Source of the DNA: Scedosporium boydii
Lineage: Eukaryota; Ascomycota; Sordariomycetes; Microascales; Microascaceae
Assembly (NCBI GenBank): GCA_002221725.1
Contig: NJFT01000194.1
Span: forward strand, 1-64,000
Length of the DNA: 64,000 bases
Reading direction: 5' to 3'
The position numbers and the translations under genes were made by a program. Below, piece after piece: positions 21,646 to 33,357 of this stretch. The notes beneath the pieces are model-generated. The model saw nothing but the letters and a program-made list of their open reading frames with translations. It searched no databases and was not told the origin of the DNA. The stretch's first letter is position 1, and each line of letters begins with the position of its first letter.

Positions 21646-24150
21646 TTAATCGTCAGGATACTCTTCCCGAATATTCGAGACAAACTTGCACGTCTTCTTA
21701 TCAAACCGTTTAAAATATAGCCCCGCAAGCTCAAACAGCTCGTCGGGGATCTGAGCCCTATCGTAGACCGGGAAAATAGTGTCCTGGAGAACCTTTACCT
21801 GGTTGAGGGAATCCATGCGCCTAATCACACTAAGTTAGCATTTTCCTCAATATCTTTAGAGAGCTTGTCCGGGTGTAAACTCACATGCAGGTATAATACA
21901 CGGTCCCGCTCTCGCTCGTATCGACAATTGGCGCCATGATATCCTCCGGCGCCACAGGCGGACCATCATCCGCCCACCCCGTAATAACGCCCAAAAAGTT
22001 CAACCTCCGATGCCGAAATACCTGACCAACCTTGTACCTAATATTCGCCGTCGTTTCGCTCCGTCTCCTCACGCGCAGCTTAACCATGTCCTGATCCCTC
22101 TTCGTCTCCACCAGATTCCGGGGGTTATCCCAGACCTGACCGTGAGGTCCCGCCATATCGTAGAGGGGACAGATGTACTTCTCGATAAGCCAGGTGTCGC
22201 CGATCCACGAGGTCGTGAGGCGGTCGAAGATGCGGTGAAGCGAATCGACCCATTCGAGACCGTTGGGCGGGAGGAGCATCAAGCGGGCCCAGATGAAGGC
22301 TAGTAGGGCGGCGTCGCGGTTGATGACGCTACTGCCGCTGGTGGGGCGGGATGTGTCAGATGCGGGGACGTAGGGTTCGGGCTGGTTGGGGCCGGATAGG
22401 TCGGGGGTAAAAGCGGCTCGGATGTTGTGGGCGAGGCGCATGATAAGGTTTCGGGGTTGGGCGGAGGAGAGGAAGACGTCGGCATTGGCTTGCCAGCCGA
22501 AGTTGGCAAGCAGGGCTAGAAGGTAGCTCTTAGGAACCTCCTCGTCCGTGCCGTAAGGATCTAGATGCATGCCCTCCGGTAGAGGAGGGGGTTCATCGAC
22601 ATCCTCCACTGGTTGGAGGGGCACGCCATCGAGAGATACGCCCGGGGGAGGGAATACTAATGTGTGGACGTGGCTAGGGAAGAGGCAAGGCCGCGCATCA
22701 AATCCGAGCCTATCGGCTATGGAGCAGTAGATGGCACTCGATACTAGAGGGAGGGATTGGTGAGGCGAGTATCGGAGGGCTTGGCCGATGAAGCAGTTTC
22801 GTAACCTCCGGTAATTCCGGCCAGGGGAGTCCATGCCGAGTAACTTTTGTGATCGCAGCCAGAGATTCAAGGTCAGGGCCTTGTCTCTTGTTGACAAGTC
22901 ATCAAAATCCGGGTGAAGACTACGAAATCGAGCCGCGAGGTTGTCGAGCATTTGCGAGATCTAAAGTAAAAGTTAGAAATCACAGTCGTAATCAAAGCAA
23001 ATCAACTAATGATAGTGTATGCCGGTCTCAAGCAGGCAGCGGCTAACCGAGAGCTATCCCACCCGCCTGTAGGAGATCTCGGCAAGGGACAGTGGGACAC
23101 AGGAGGGGAGGAAGGGGAGGGGGGCTACTTGCTTCGTCCACATCGCCCGGCTGGTCATGGAGGATGAACATGTCAAAGGCCGCAAGGCACCGCTCAACTG
23201 TCGTATTCAAGCGGTGACCGCCAGCCGTCTGCACGGTGTCATGTCCGTTATTGGCCTCTATATCTCGGGGGAATGACTTCCATTCTTTAATGGCTACTTC
23301 CCGGTGGATGCTATCCAATATTGAATTTGCGTGATACCTGAGGAGGGAGACCCTAGTTTAGCTACAAGCGTCCGAAGTAAGAGGTAAGGAAATATAAAAA
23401 GACAAGCAAAACAAAAACAAACGGGCTGCTAGCTGGATATTCTGAGTTGAGACCAAAAGAACAACTGTCCAATCTATCCTCTCTCGTTCTCATTCACCTT
23501 CTCTTTCTTCGCATCTTGGGTGTTAATACAATATTCCCTTCCCTCTCACGTGGGTATTTCCTTCGCAACACGCGCCATGGGTTCTTAAGTATGTTTCGGG
23601 GAGACGGATGGTGATATCATTTACAAGCTGCCTTCTTCTGGGCTCAAGTCTTCTTTGCGATTCATTCGTTGGCAAATTGGTGGTTTTGGTTTAAGAGATC
23701 CTACCTCCTAGCAAGAACATCCTCGACGGAGTCATCGACGTGGCACTGGTCCAGCAAGAATTCCTTCGCATCGTAGCCAAGATGGCATATCTGTTCGAAC
23801 TTCCGCAACCGACCGAGCTTCGTCGCGAGTATTCCGTCAAAGAGATGTGCTATGCGCGCGTTCCTCTGCTTTCGCAAGATGAACAACCGCTTCCAGTCGA
23901 CGTCGGACACCGGGCCCTCCAGTTTCCTCTGGAACTCGTGGTCGGGGTTCCAGTACTTGAAGGCGTTGCTGCAGTGGTGCCTCCACAAGAACGGCTTGTT
24001 CGCGAGTTCGGTAAGGCGCTTCGATAGCAGCTGGAAGCAGAGGAGGTTGTCCTCCGGCGGGAGGAAATATAGGATGTGCAGGATGATCTCATTGGGGAAC
24101 AATTCCAGCGAGGCCGGTATCCTCGGCTGTGTCGTCGCTTCCGCCTCCAT
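21646..24150 (-). CDS. F-box protein with transglutaminase-like and YccV-like domains (FBXO21 type, 633 aa)
   Basis: A probable SCF substrate receptor. Four exons: 24150-23705, 23337-23133, 22960-21885 and 21820-21646. The F-box covers residues about 11-60 (IPASLELFPNEIILHILYFL, then KPFLWRHHC). The middle has a SirB1/transglutaminase-like fold (NCFIGQALRYSPHQSLPLVS, IYCSIADRLGFDARP, PSHVHTLVFPPP). The C-terminus holds a hemimethylated-DNA-binding YccV-like domain (YKVGQVFRHRRLNFLGVITGW). This order is that of FBXO21. The first intron is long for this genome (367 nt). Intron 2 only keeps the frame with a GC donor: exon 2 ends GAC GAA and the intron starts GCAAGT, joining GDVDE to ISQMLDNL. 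Intron 3 has GTGAGT. The ATG at 24150 is chosen over an in-frame TTG 14 codons upstream. Confidence 0.88.
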
Positions 24151-25828
24151 GTGGCTATCCAGATGGTGTTGTCGAAGAAGGGGGGAAAGCAAGAAAAAGG
24201 AAATTAAGGAGGAAGAGGTCGAGCAATAAATTCAATGCGAGGCGGCGGTCGAGTGAGCAAAGGCCAAAGGGAGGTGCAAGTGGGCGAGTTGCGACGGAGG
24301 GGTAATCGTAACGATGAGGTCAGCAGAGCTCGACCTGAGAAATTGGGCAAGTGCGTCGACTTGTGGTAAAGTGGGCGGAGGAAGGCGCTGATGGTGCGGA
24401 CTTTCAGGTGTTCGCCGGTGTCGGTGGCGCCCCCCAAAATGAATTGAGCGTTATCCTCCCCTGCCTGTAACGCCAAAGACACAACACGGGAATAGAGGGA
24501 CCCGGATATTTGGAGCGCCCTTGCTCGCAACGCGCGTGGGACTGGTAATTCTAGTGCGGGACGGCCGTTTCCGACTTTTTCTTAGATGGAGCTGGCAAGG
24601 CAAGGGCTCGGCACAATCGAAAGATGCTCTGGGAATGAGAGAGCCTGATTGTGGTTGTTGAGATTATACTTTGTATATAAGGGATAGGTTGCTGTGCTTA
24701 GGTTGGAGAGATAATCGGTAATCAATTGCCTGATGACACGAGATATTGCGATGCGAAGGAGAGACGAAAAAGGGGGATGGGATGCTCGGTGTCAACAAGG
24801 TTTCGAATTTTAACATCCACTGAGATGAAGGCCGAGGGGGTATCGCAAAGATTAAATATCGAGTTGTGGCAAGTCTCGAAGAACAAGATCCGTGAGGATA
24901 TCTTCCTCGTATTCTCTTAAAACCTGGTATTGCCCCAACTTGGATTGGGGAGTGCCAATGCTCGTCTTCCAGTGGTCCACAGAGAGTCTCGGTGGTCACT
25001 GGACAAAACTCGACTTGGCGCCAGGAGATTGCAAGAGAATTGGTAATTGCCTTTACAGCTCGAGTGTAATTGCCCCTTCAAACATTAGAAACCGAGTAGA
25101 TAGATGGGGAAGAGAACGGGCGTGGCACAGGTATCTAATATCTACTATTTCACGAAGCATTACTCGGCCAGCGCTTCGACACCTGACTCGTACAAGTATT
25201 GCCCCTGCTCTCATCAATCAGATGCCATCGCCGACCCACAGCAGAACCCTATCTTGGGTCAGTTTCTGTATGAAGTAGGTCTTTTCTCTCCCGTCCTGGC
25301 TACTCGGCGCTCTTACTGGTCTGCACGCATGGAGAAAGGCGGCAGCTAGCGTAGCGAGAAACAAGGGTTATTGAGCATGGACTCGGTATGGGATAGGAAG
25401 GAGACAAGTCAAGATCGGGGTGTGGGATGCACAGGTACACTGAGGCTCCCTGCTATGTATGAAGATTGGGAGGGACAAGAGGAGGTGGAGGGGTGGGGGC
25501 TATAAGACCTGACGGTTTGGGGTGATCGGCGCTAGATAATGGACACCAGGTTCCGCTACCAGGAAGATGACAAGAACACACGACAGAGACCGACAGAGAC
25601 GATGCGTGTAGCTTCGAAAGAGGAACAGATCAGGGAGGGAGCTGGAAGCAAGCTGCATGATTGTTCTTATCCACTTTTCTTGTTACTTCGTCCTTTGTAG
25701 TGACAAGTTCACCACCAGCTCAAGCTCCGGCACCTCAAGGGAGCTTCGTGGAATGGCTGCGAGGCTAATGCAACCCCTTAGACCTCTTTGGGCGCGGCGC
25801 TTCAGAGTTTGGGGTCTGGCCAAGTCGG
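24151..25828. other. Spacer upstream of the F-box gene
   Basis: No gene is supported. The first 500 nt are probably the promoter and leader of the F-box gene. The remainder carries only short overlapping ORFs on both strands. Confidence 0.55.
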
Positions 25829-26100
25829 TCATGCAAAGCCGGTGTAGTTTCGTCGCAAGATATATTTTTGCACAGACAGTACCATCAGTCCCATGATGGC
25901 CATGCCTGGTAGGGCGAGACCAGCTAGGGAGGCCGATTTTGCATCCTGAAAATAAGACCCGTGCGATATATAGGTGGGTGTGAAAATGCAAATCATATCG
26001 GACAGCGTAAACTTACCTCGGTACTCGAGAACCTCCGAAGACAAACTTTCAAAGAGAATCTAGAAACAGTGGAAGGGAGGTCTCTATACGAAGCAAACCT
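25829..26100 (-). CDS. Candidate small single-pass, mitochondrial-type protein (5' end unresolved)
   Basis: Two exons read well on the minus strand: 26100-26017 (28 codons) and 25945-25829 (38 codons plus stop), joined across a 71-nt intron with consensus ends (GTAAGT...TTTTCAG). The first codes for RFASYRDLPSTVSRFSLKVC, then LRRFSSTE, rich in R and S and lacking acidic residues until its end, like a mitochondrial presequence. The second starts DAKSASLAGL, contains a hydrophobic span (about 20 residues including LPGMAIMGLMVLSV) and ends KYILRRNYTGFA. No in-frame ATG precedes it, but the upstream sequence ends GCAATAG, a possible acceptor, so an earlier start exon is needed; an ATG directly before GTGGGT near 26222 is one option. 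I do not recognise the protein. It may be spurious. Confidence 0.33.
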
Positions 26101-28271
26101 CTATTGCACATGTGACGTCTCGCGACCAAAAAGACTCAGACGAACGGGCTCATCAGTGGACAGCTTTCCAGACACAACCGTGGATGAACAGAGCTCCTCG
26201 GAGGACCCTGCAACCCACCATGCACCACTCCAAGAGTCGCTAGTGTTGCATCCGAACTCCGAACGACTCGCTGAATGTATCCCCCGATGTCATGTAGGAC
26301 TGGGGCTGCGTTGAATGCAACCCCCTCCGAAGCGTGAGTACTGTTTAGCTCCTGATCAAGGGTCGATTTACGGTCATCTGGCATCGTGCCGTGTCCTGCC
26401 GCACAATGCCGAGTGATTGAGTAGAGTAGACATCCTGACAATTCTCACGTCCACACACTTCGTAAGAACGATACTGATCAGTACTTCGCCCAGAGGAGGG
26501 GGACAATGGAGGAGGATCAAATGCTACCCCACCAAGTTCCCAAGCTCCAAGAGTCCCATGCGATCGATCCGTTATCGCGGGGCAGATCTCCTCCTCATTG
26601 GGTATGATTAAACTCAATTCTAAACTACAAACACAGCCCTTGGAACTTTTGGGCACCGTCACGGCAAGGTACTGCTTCTAGTTCGTAGGGCCAAAGGAGC
26701 AGGACGAGCTAGACATGGATTTCATCGGGTCTACGTATTACGGACTTTGCTCTTCATTTCTTGCAGTTGCGCTCTCTCCCTCTAAATGAATCAATAGATC
26801 CACAAGTGGCGAATCCGCAATCTCGCCGAACCGAATTTCCAAGAAATGAACGTAAACTAAACTAAACTACGACATGGCTTCCCTCAGTCTGACCTTACTC
26901 ATAGAGCCCGGAGCAGTTACTGTGCTCGCATATATCCATTGATTGGTGAATTCCATTAGGTTCTCGTTCTTAAATTCCATGGAATGACCCCACCACCCGT
27001 TACAACGGTTTGCCTCCAACTGAAGACCCTGGTCCTGAGCCAGACGACCGCTTACACTTACTCGTTCTTTCCTGGCGCAAGATAGGGGCGGGTTTGCTCC
27101 AACCGTTTGCAGAGTACTTGGAGACCACGAGCACTCACCGACTGTTGTAACTTGCAAGGTCTATCTTGCAACCCACAGGCGTTGCGCTTTGCTTAAAATA
27201 GCCATGCATTTCGGACCCTACTGGTTGCTACGTCTTTTCATCTCGTTCGCTAACAGCCAAGTGTCAAGGAGCTGTTGACTTGGAGATCGATGCAAGACCA
27301 CGTCTACGTCTTGACGCCTTCCATGATCACATGTTACCAGGGTCACCTGCGAATAAGTCTCCTTGATACCAGACTTCAACGTCTGGTATCGTGTCGTGGT
27401 ACCGTTGTCTTGCAGATATTGATCGGTGCGGGGTGCTGTTAAAACTAATATTGGCCCATCGATTGATAGCTCCAATGGAACTTGGAAATATCAGGCAGCT
27501 GCGCTGCAAATATGTGAGATTTGTGTACTTCGTAGCTCCTCCTCGATTCCGATGCAATACCACTTTGCTCGATTCTCTACCGACCTGGCGCTCGCGGTAC
27601 CATGGGCAATACCTACAACACGACGGCGATGCGGCAGCCCCACTTCAAGCCTCCAGGCGGGCCTCTCGGTGCCGAGGGCAGAATCGACAATCAAGCTTAG
27701 TTGTCAATATTCAACAGTCATAAGATTTGTTCTTCACATTATGATGGAGGGGGACGGGAAATCTGCCTCTAAAAGTGGGAAGAATACCTGGTTTGATGCT
27801 GTACCAGTACAATTCAGCACACATGAATCCCATGCTTTCTAGTTTGCTGACACATCATTTCGGTAAATCCTCGCGTGAACAAAGCCCCCGTCTTCTCGAC
27901 AAGGCCGTGACCAACCCCAAGCCACAACAAACTGTCTCCCCCACTTATATCCTTGCGCTAGTCCAAATCGGGATTGAAGTAAACAAGACGCGCTCCAATT
28001 CCTCTCCCACCTCGAGAAGTATCATCCACCAGCATACTATCTGAGCTCCCAACTCCACGTCACAACCAAGACAACAACTTTTTTCCTTTCCATGTCGAAA
28101 ATATTGGCGGGCTATTGTCGATAGCAGAGTGGTATATCTTGTAGCCACTGTTGTTCATTCTATTCTTTACATATTTCTACCAAATTCGACGTGTCAATGA
28201 GATAACCAGCTTCACCACGCGCCTCGAAAACACACCGCATCTACGACACACTTGCTGTCAACACCGGCACC
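26101..28271. other. Spacer upstream of the ApsB/Mto1-type gene
   Basis: No gene is supported. The last 300 nt before 28272 are CA/CT-rich and look like the leader of the plus-strand coiled-coil gene. One copy of the word TACTTCGTA lies at 27526-27534. Confidence 0.55.
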
Positions 28272-31200
28272 ATGGTCCAGCCGGGCTTTGACAGTCTCGA
28301 CACTCCTCGGACCAACATAGGAGACGCGACATACATCAGCCGCCGCCCCGACTTCGACATCACCCAAGAACCCTCCTTCGTCTCCCCTCCCAAAGATGGC
28401 AACAACCTCCTCAACCAGCTTCGAAATGGCCGCTCAGGCGGCCTAAATCTACGCACGCCGCGCGGTCGAGCACCATTCCATGACCGGCGGAACCTCCCGG
28501 CGAATCTTGGTGGTGCCGAATTCACCCCAATGCTCAAGTCAGCGACGCGCAGTGTGCGTCGCGCTGGCAAGGAGAATGGGGTCCCTGCGACGCCCGCCTT
28601 CGACACGCTCGACAGCGACCTGACACCGGTCCCCGCCGGAGACGTATCCATGTTTTCGAAATCATACGCCGACGCGACGATGCCCGTGGTAGACAGCAGT
28701 AGTACCGCCTCGACACCCATGGCGCTCCCGACTCGACGCGGGAATGGAAAAGGACCCTTACAAGACGGCAACCAGCTATCATTGAGGGAACAGGAGAATG
28801 TAATCGATAAGATCGAGAAGGAGAATTTTGGCCTAAAACTCAAGATTCACTTCCTCGAAGAGGCCTTGCGGAAGGCTGGCCCCGGCTTCAGCGAGGCCGC
28901 TCTCAAGGAGAACACCGAGCTGAAGGTCGACAAAGTCACAATGCAGAGGGAACTACATCGATACAAGAAACATCTTACCACAGCCGAACGCGACCTAGAG
29001 ACTTTTAGGCAACAAATGTTGGAGCTTCAAGAGCGCACCAAGAAAAAGTATGCCGATGAGAGCCAGAAGGCGGAGTTGGAGCAACTACGACGCATCCTCG
29101 ACGACAAGGAAGCCGAAATCGAGGACCTAAAACACGAATTAGGCCAGGGCCAGAAGGATCAAGCCCGTGTGGACAAGCTCCGTGACGAGATTGTGGACCT
29201 CGAAGCGGATATCCGAGAAAAAGACCGAATTATTAGCGAGCACGAGGACAACATCGATGATCTCAAGGATAAGCTCAACGGTGATGCCCAAGCAAAGGAC
29301 GACTTAATAGAACAGCAGCAGGAAGAGATTCAGCGGTTAAAAAAGAGCTTAGCGGAGTCCGAGGCTGACAAGAAAGCGGCCCAGCGTCGTGCTATTGGAC
29401 TGGAGGAAAAGGCCCAGAACAACCATGAACTCGACGAGGCCCACGAAACGATTGATGACCTAGAGCGGAATGTTCGCGTCCTCGAGGTCCAGGTTGATGA
29501 GATGAAGGACAAGCTCGCCGACGCCATCTCTGAAAAGGAGCGTGCCAAGAACGATCTTGAAGAGCTGCAAGAAGAGATGGCAAACAAGTCTGTCGTCACA
29601 AAGGGTCTGTCTCGCCAAATCGAGGAAAAGGTTACCCGGCTGCAGAACGAACTAGACCAGGCCGGTCACGACTATGCGGATCTGGAGAGGCAGTTCTCGG
29701 AGTGCCATAAGGAAAACGAAGATTTGAGGACCAAATTCAGGGAGGGCAAGAGGGAGCGAGATTCCTCTGACCGCGAACTGCAGACGCTCAAATCCGAGAA
29801 TGGCGACCTGAAGGCGGATTTCGACGCGCAAAAGGACCAGATCAGCATGTTGGAGACCAGAAACGACACTCTCAGATCTGAGGCTACTACCTTACAACGT
29901 GAAATCACCCAGTTTAAACACTCCATCAGTGAGCTCGAGGATAGCCTTAGCAAGGAACGTCAACACGCACTTGATATCGAACGGGATCTCAGGAATCAGT
30001 ACCGACAAGAAATCGAAAGGCTCAACGACGAGATTTCCGACCTCCAGGCTGAGATTCGGGAGAGGGATAACCTGTACGACAATGACAGCGACAAGTGGGA
30101 GTCGGAGAAGCGCACTCTGGAATCCGAGCGTGATCGCGCCGAGGAGAAGGCAGCCGGGTTGCAGAAGACAATTGACAAGCTGCGCGAGGCTGAAGGAACC
30201 CTATCCAATAAGGAGACGAAACTTCAGGAGGCTATCCAGAGCGAGACGGAACGCCATAAGAACGAGGAGGCCATCCTTACCCGGCAGATTCAGGAATTGC
30301 AGCAGACTCTCGATAGCCGCCAGGCCATGCTGAGCGATTTACGGACTGAAATTTCCGGTGTACGAGACGAACTACGCCAGTCTCACCTCGATTTCCAGGC
30401 CCAGACCGAGCGGGTCAACTCCCTGGAGGATGAGGTGGACGTGCTCCAAGCTGCCCTCGACGACAACTCCGACAAGTCGCACAAGGACTTGGACAAGGCC
30501 AGGAAGGAGTGCGAGAGCCTTAGACGGGAGGTCGAGACTCTTCGTCACGCCGCTGACCTTGCCAAGAGCGCTACTAACGCCTCACACGAGACGGCCCAGG
30601 CAACATCGGGCTCCCTGGACAGGCTTCGTGATCAGCTCAGTTCGACGTCCACTCAGCTGTCCCAACTCACCAAGGAGAAGCAGACCCTTCAAGATCAGCT
30701 TGCGACGGCCAACATTGACCTGCATTCCCTACGCTCAACCCTTGCGGGGGTCAAGGCCGAGAGGGATGAGCTTCAGAGCGAGCTGCACCGGTCGCAGAAG
30801 CATGGCGAGGAGACGTACCGCTTCGACCAGGAGAGGGTCGAACTCCGGACCGCCAAGATCAAACTCGACAACGAAGTGCGCCGACTGAAAGAGGAGAACA
30901 GGCTGGTATCTGAGGAACGCCGCGCGGTCGAGGAATCCCTCGATGCGGAGATCGACCGTGCCGCCCGCGAGGAAGAGCGGCTCAACGAGGAGATTCTACA
31001 ACTACAGACCAAACTACGGCAGTCATCCTCTTCCGACAACCAGGACCTCGCCGCCGCGCGCCGCACCATCAGGGAGCTCCAGCGACGCGTCGACGACTAC
31101 GAGCTGCAGCTCGCCACCGCCTCCAGCAACAATAATAACTCTGCTTTCGCCGGAGAGGGCAACAGCGAGCTATCGATGATCCGGAGGGATCTCACAGAGG

Positions 31201-32596
31201 CCCGGGCGAAGGAGCTTGATTACCTCCAGAAGGAGACTGCGCACAAGGACGTTGTAAGAGGGCTCAAGAGGCAGATTACGGAGCTCGAGCGCCAGGTCCA
31301 TGAAGCCGAGATGTCGAGGCTTATTGCATCCCCGGGGTCGATTTCTAACGGTTCGATCCGGAAGAGCGAGATTGCTGAGCTGCGACACCAGCTTACTGCC
31401 GCGCATCAGACGACGAACGATTTGAAGATTAAGCTCCGCGATGCCGAAAGGAAAGCTTCCCAGTCGTCGAAGGAAGTGCAGATGCGTCTCGAAGAGCTCG
31501 AGGATGAGCGGCTCGCTCTCGAACAAGCCCTCGAGGATACCAAGAACGAATCCGAGGAGGCTACCGCGCAGCACGAGCGTCTCGTCCGGAAGCTAAAACA
31601 GAAGCTGGAAAAGGCCGAGCGCGATGCCTCTGCTGCTGCAGCTGCGGCGGCGGCGGCGACGAAGAAGAAGACAACCGAGGACAGTTCCAACGCCGCCGAG
31701 CGACGGGACTTGCAGAGCCTCCTCCGCAAGGAGCAGGCCGAGACCGAGGCGCTCGAGCACGACGTCCGGCAGCAGCAGGAAATGATCGAGTCGCTCCTGG
31801 CGGCCGAGGCTTCCCTGCGAAAGAAGCTCGAGCGTGCGCGCAGCGAGAGGGCGGCGTATCGCGTCAGCGCCGAGAAGCTCCAGCGGGACGTCAAGGCACT
31901 CAAGGCGGCGCAGGCGGTCGGAGAGCTCGGCAACGGGGCTCTCCGGTTGTCGGCTTCCAGCGAGAGGACGGCGGTGAACAGCGTCAGGTCGTCGGCGACG
32001 GCGGCGGCTGCGGCTGCGGTGGACCAAGAGAAGGATGCGGACAAGGACCGTAGGCACGAGAAGGAGATTCGGGGGCTTGTTATGCAGATGGAGTGGATGC
32101 AGAAGAGGTGGGAGCGGGAGGCTGGTCTACGCGCCGATGCTGGGTACGCGAAGAAGTTCCTTCAGCTCCAGCTTGACGTCGCCAACGCATGGTATGTTTC
32201 TTCCCATCCCCCCTTCTCTTAAGTTTTCCCCTCTCCCACGAAATAGTACTAACTTATTTTTCTCCTTACAGCAACAAAGCCCAACTCCGCGAACTAGAAA
32301 GCATCCGCACCGAACTCCTCGGCTCCCGCAAATCCCCTCCCCCCACCCGCCGCCAACGCCTCCTCGCAAAGGACGGATCCGAAGCAGCATCCACATCCAC
32401 CGACGCCGCCCCTAGACCGACGCTCCGCACCGTCGCCCTCGCGGCCCGGTTCATCGCCCGCGCGCGCATCGCCGCCCACGCTTGGGCCGAGCAGGAGGAG
32501 AAGAGGCGGAGGTTGGCGGCTTGCGTGGATGATATGAAGAGGAGGAGGAGGGCGGGGAGGCAGTCGGGGCTTGGTGGTAGGGGTGTTGTTGCTTGA
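28272..32596 (+). CDS. apsB: ApsB/Mto1-type microtubule-organising centre protein (1414 aa)
   Basis: A gamma-tubulin-complex receptor of spindle pole bodies and septal or cytoplasmic microtubule-organising centres. Two exons, 28272-32191 and 32272-32596, are joined by an 80-nt intron with a textbook GTATGT donor, TACTAAC branch site and TTACAG acceptor. The protein has a disordered N-terminus (1-165), then the centrosomin motif 1 (CM1) at about 168-204 (LSLREQENVIDKIEKENF, LKIHFLEE), which recruits gamma-tubulin complexes. About 1000 residues of nearly continuous coiled coil follow. The C-terminal region from about 1260 (RGLVMQMEWMQKRWERE...YAKKFLQLQLDVANA) matches the Mto2-binding/PACT-like end, and then a basic tail. 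Length and domain order fit Aspergillus ApsB and S. pombe Mto1. Alanine and serine runs lie near residues 1120 and 1250. Confidence 0.92.
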
Positions 32597-33357
32597 GTTC
32601 CCCCGTCTCCTTCTTTTGTTTTGAGTCTTTGCCGCAGGGGGGTTTTTCTGGAGCTTGGGTTGTTTAACTGGGAAAGCAATTCTTGGTTCTATTGTTCTTT
32701 CTATGCATTTGCAATGAGGCCTTGTGGGATAATGGCATTGGACATGAGCTCGAGCATTCATGGGTTCTTTTTTTTTCTTTTTTTCCCCTTGCACAGACAG
32801 GAGTTTTTCTTTTTCTTTTCTTGGTCTGTCTAGAGTATTGGGATAAGATAGGATACTGAGACGATTATTAGTTGGAGTTTTCCTTATGAAAGAGTTTATG
32901 ATGATTATTATTCACCCTCGCTCACCCTTCCATCTTGGTGATGAATTGTGAGGCGGCTCTCTTTTCTCTCTTGTACCCACTAGCAACTAACTCGTCTAAC
33001 CATTTCCCTCCTCCGCTCTCTTTCGTAACTCTCCCACACGTGGTAGTAAACTGAATACTTCGAGTATCTATACTCGTCTATATAGTTTGGCTCAACAGCA
33101 CATGGGACCAAAGGAGTACAGAGTCAGAGTGCCCTCATCCAGCCATATATCATTGGGGGTAGTCACATTATACAACCTTCCCATGCCCCAACAAACTCCT
33201 CCATCTCTCGGAGATCCAACTCAAAACACCTCTAACAAAGGGAGTCTATTACAATAGATGGTCGATAGGCCTCCAAAAAAAAAAAAATGTTTCATCACTC
33301 TGCCCTAAAATCTCATTCCATCTCACTCGGGCTTGACAATCTCTCATGGGAGGAGAG
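32597..33357. other. Tail-to-tail spacer between the ApsB-type gene and the metacaspase gene
   Basis: It contains T-rich tracts just after the ApsB-type stop codon (32760-32825, probable 3' UTR), and an A13 run near 33276. No gene seen. Confidence 0.6.

Noticed and set aside
31406..32044. 212-codon minus-strand ORF inside the ApsB-type gene
   Set aside because: The Ser/Arg/Ala-rich translation is the mirror of coiled-coil Glu/Ala/Arg codons; an antisense shadow.
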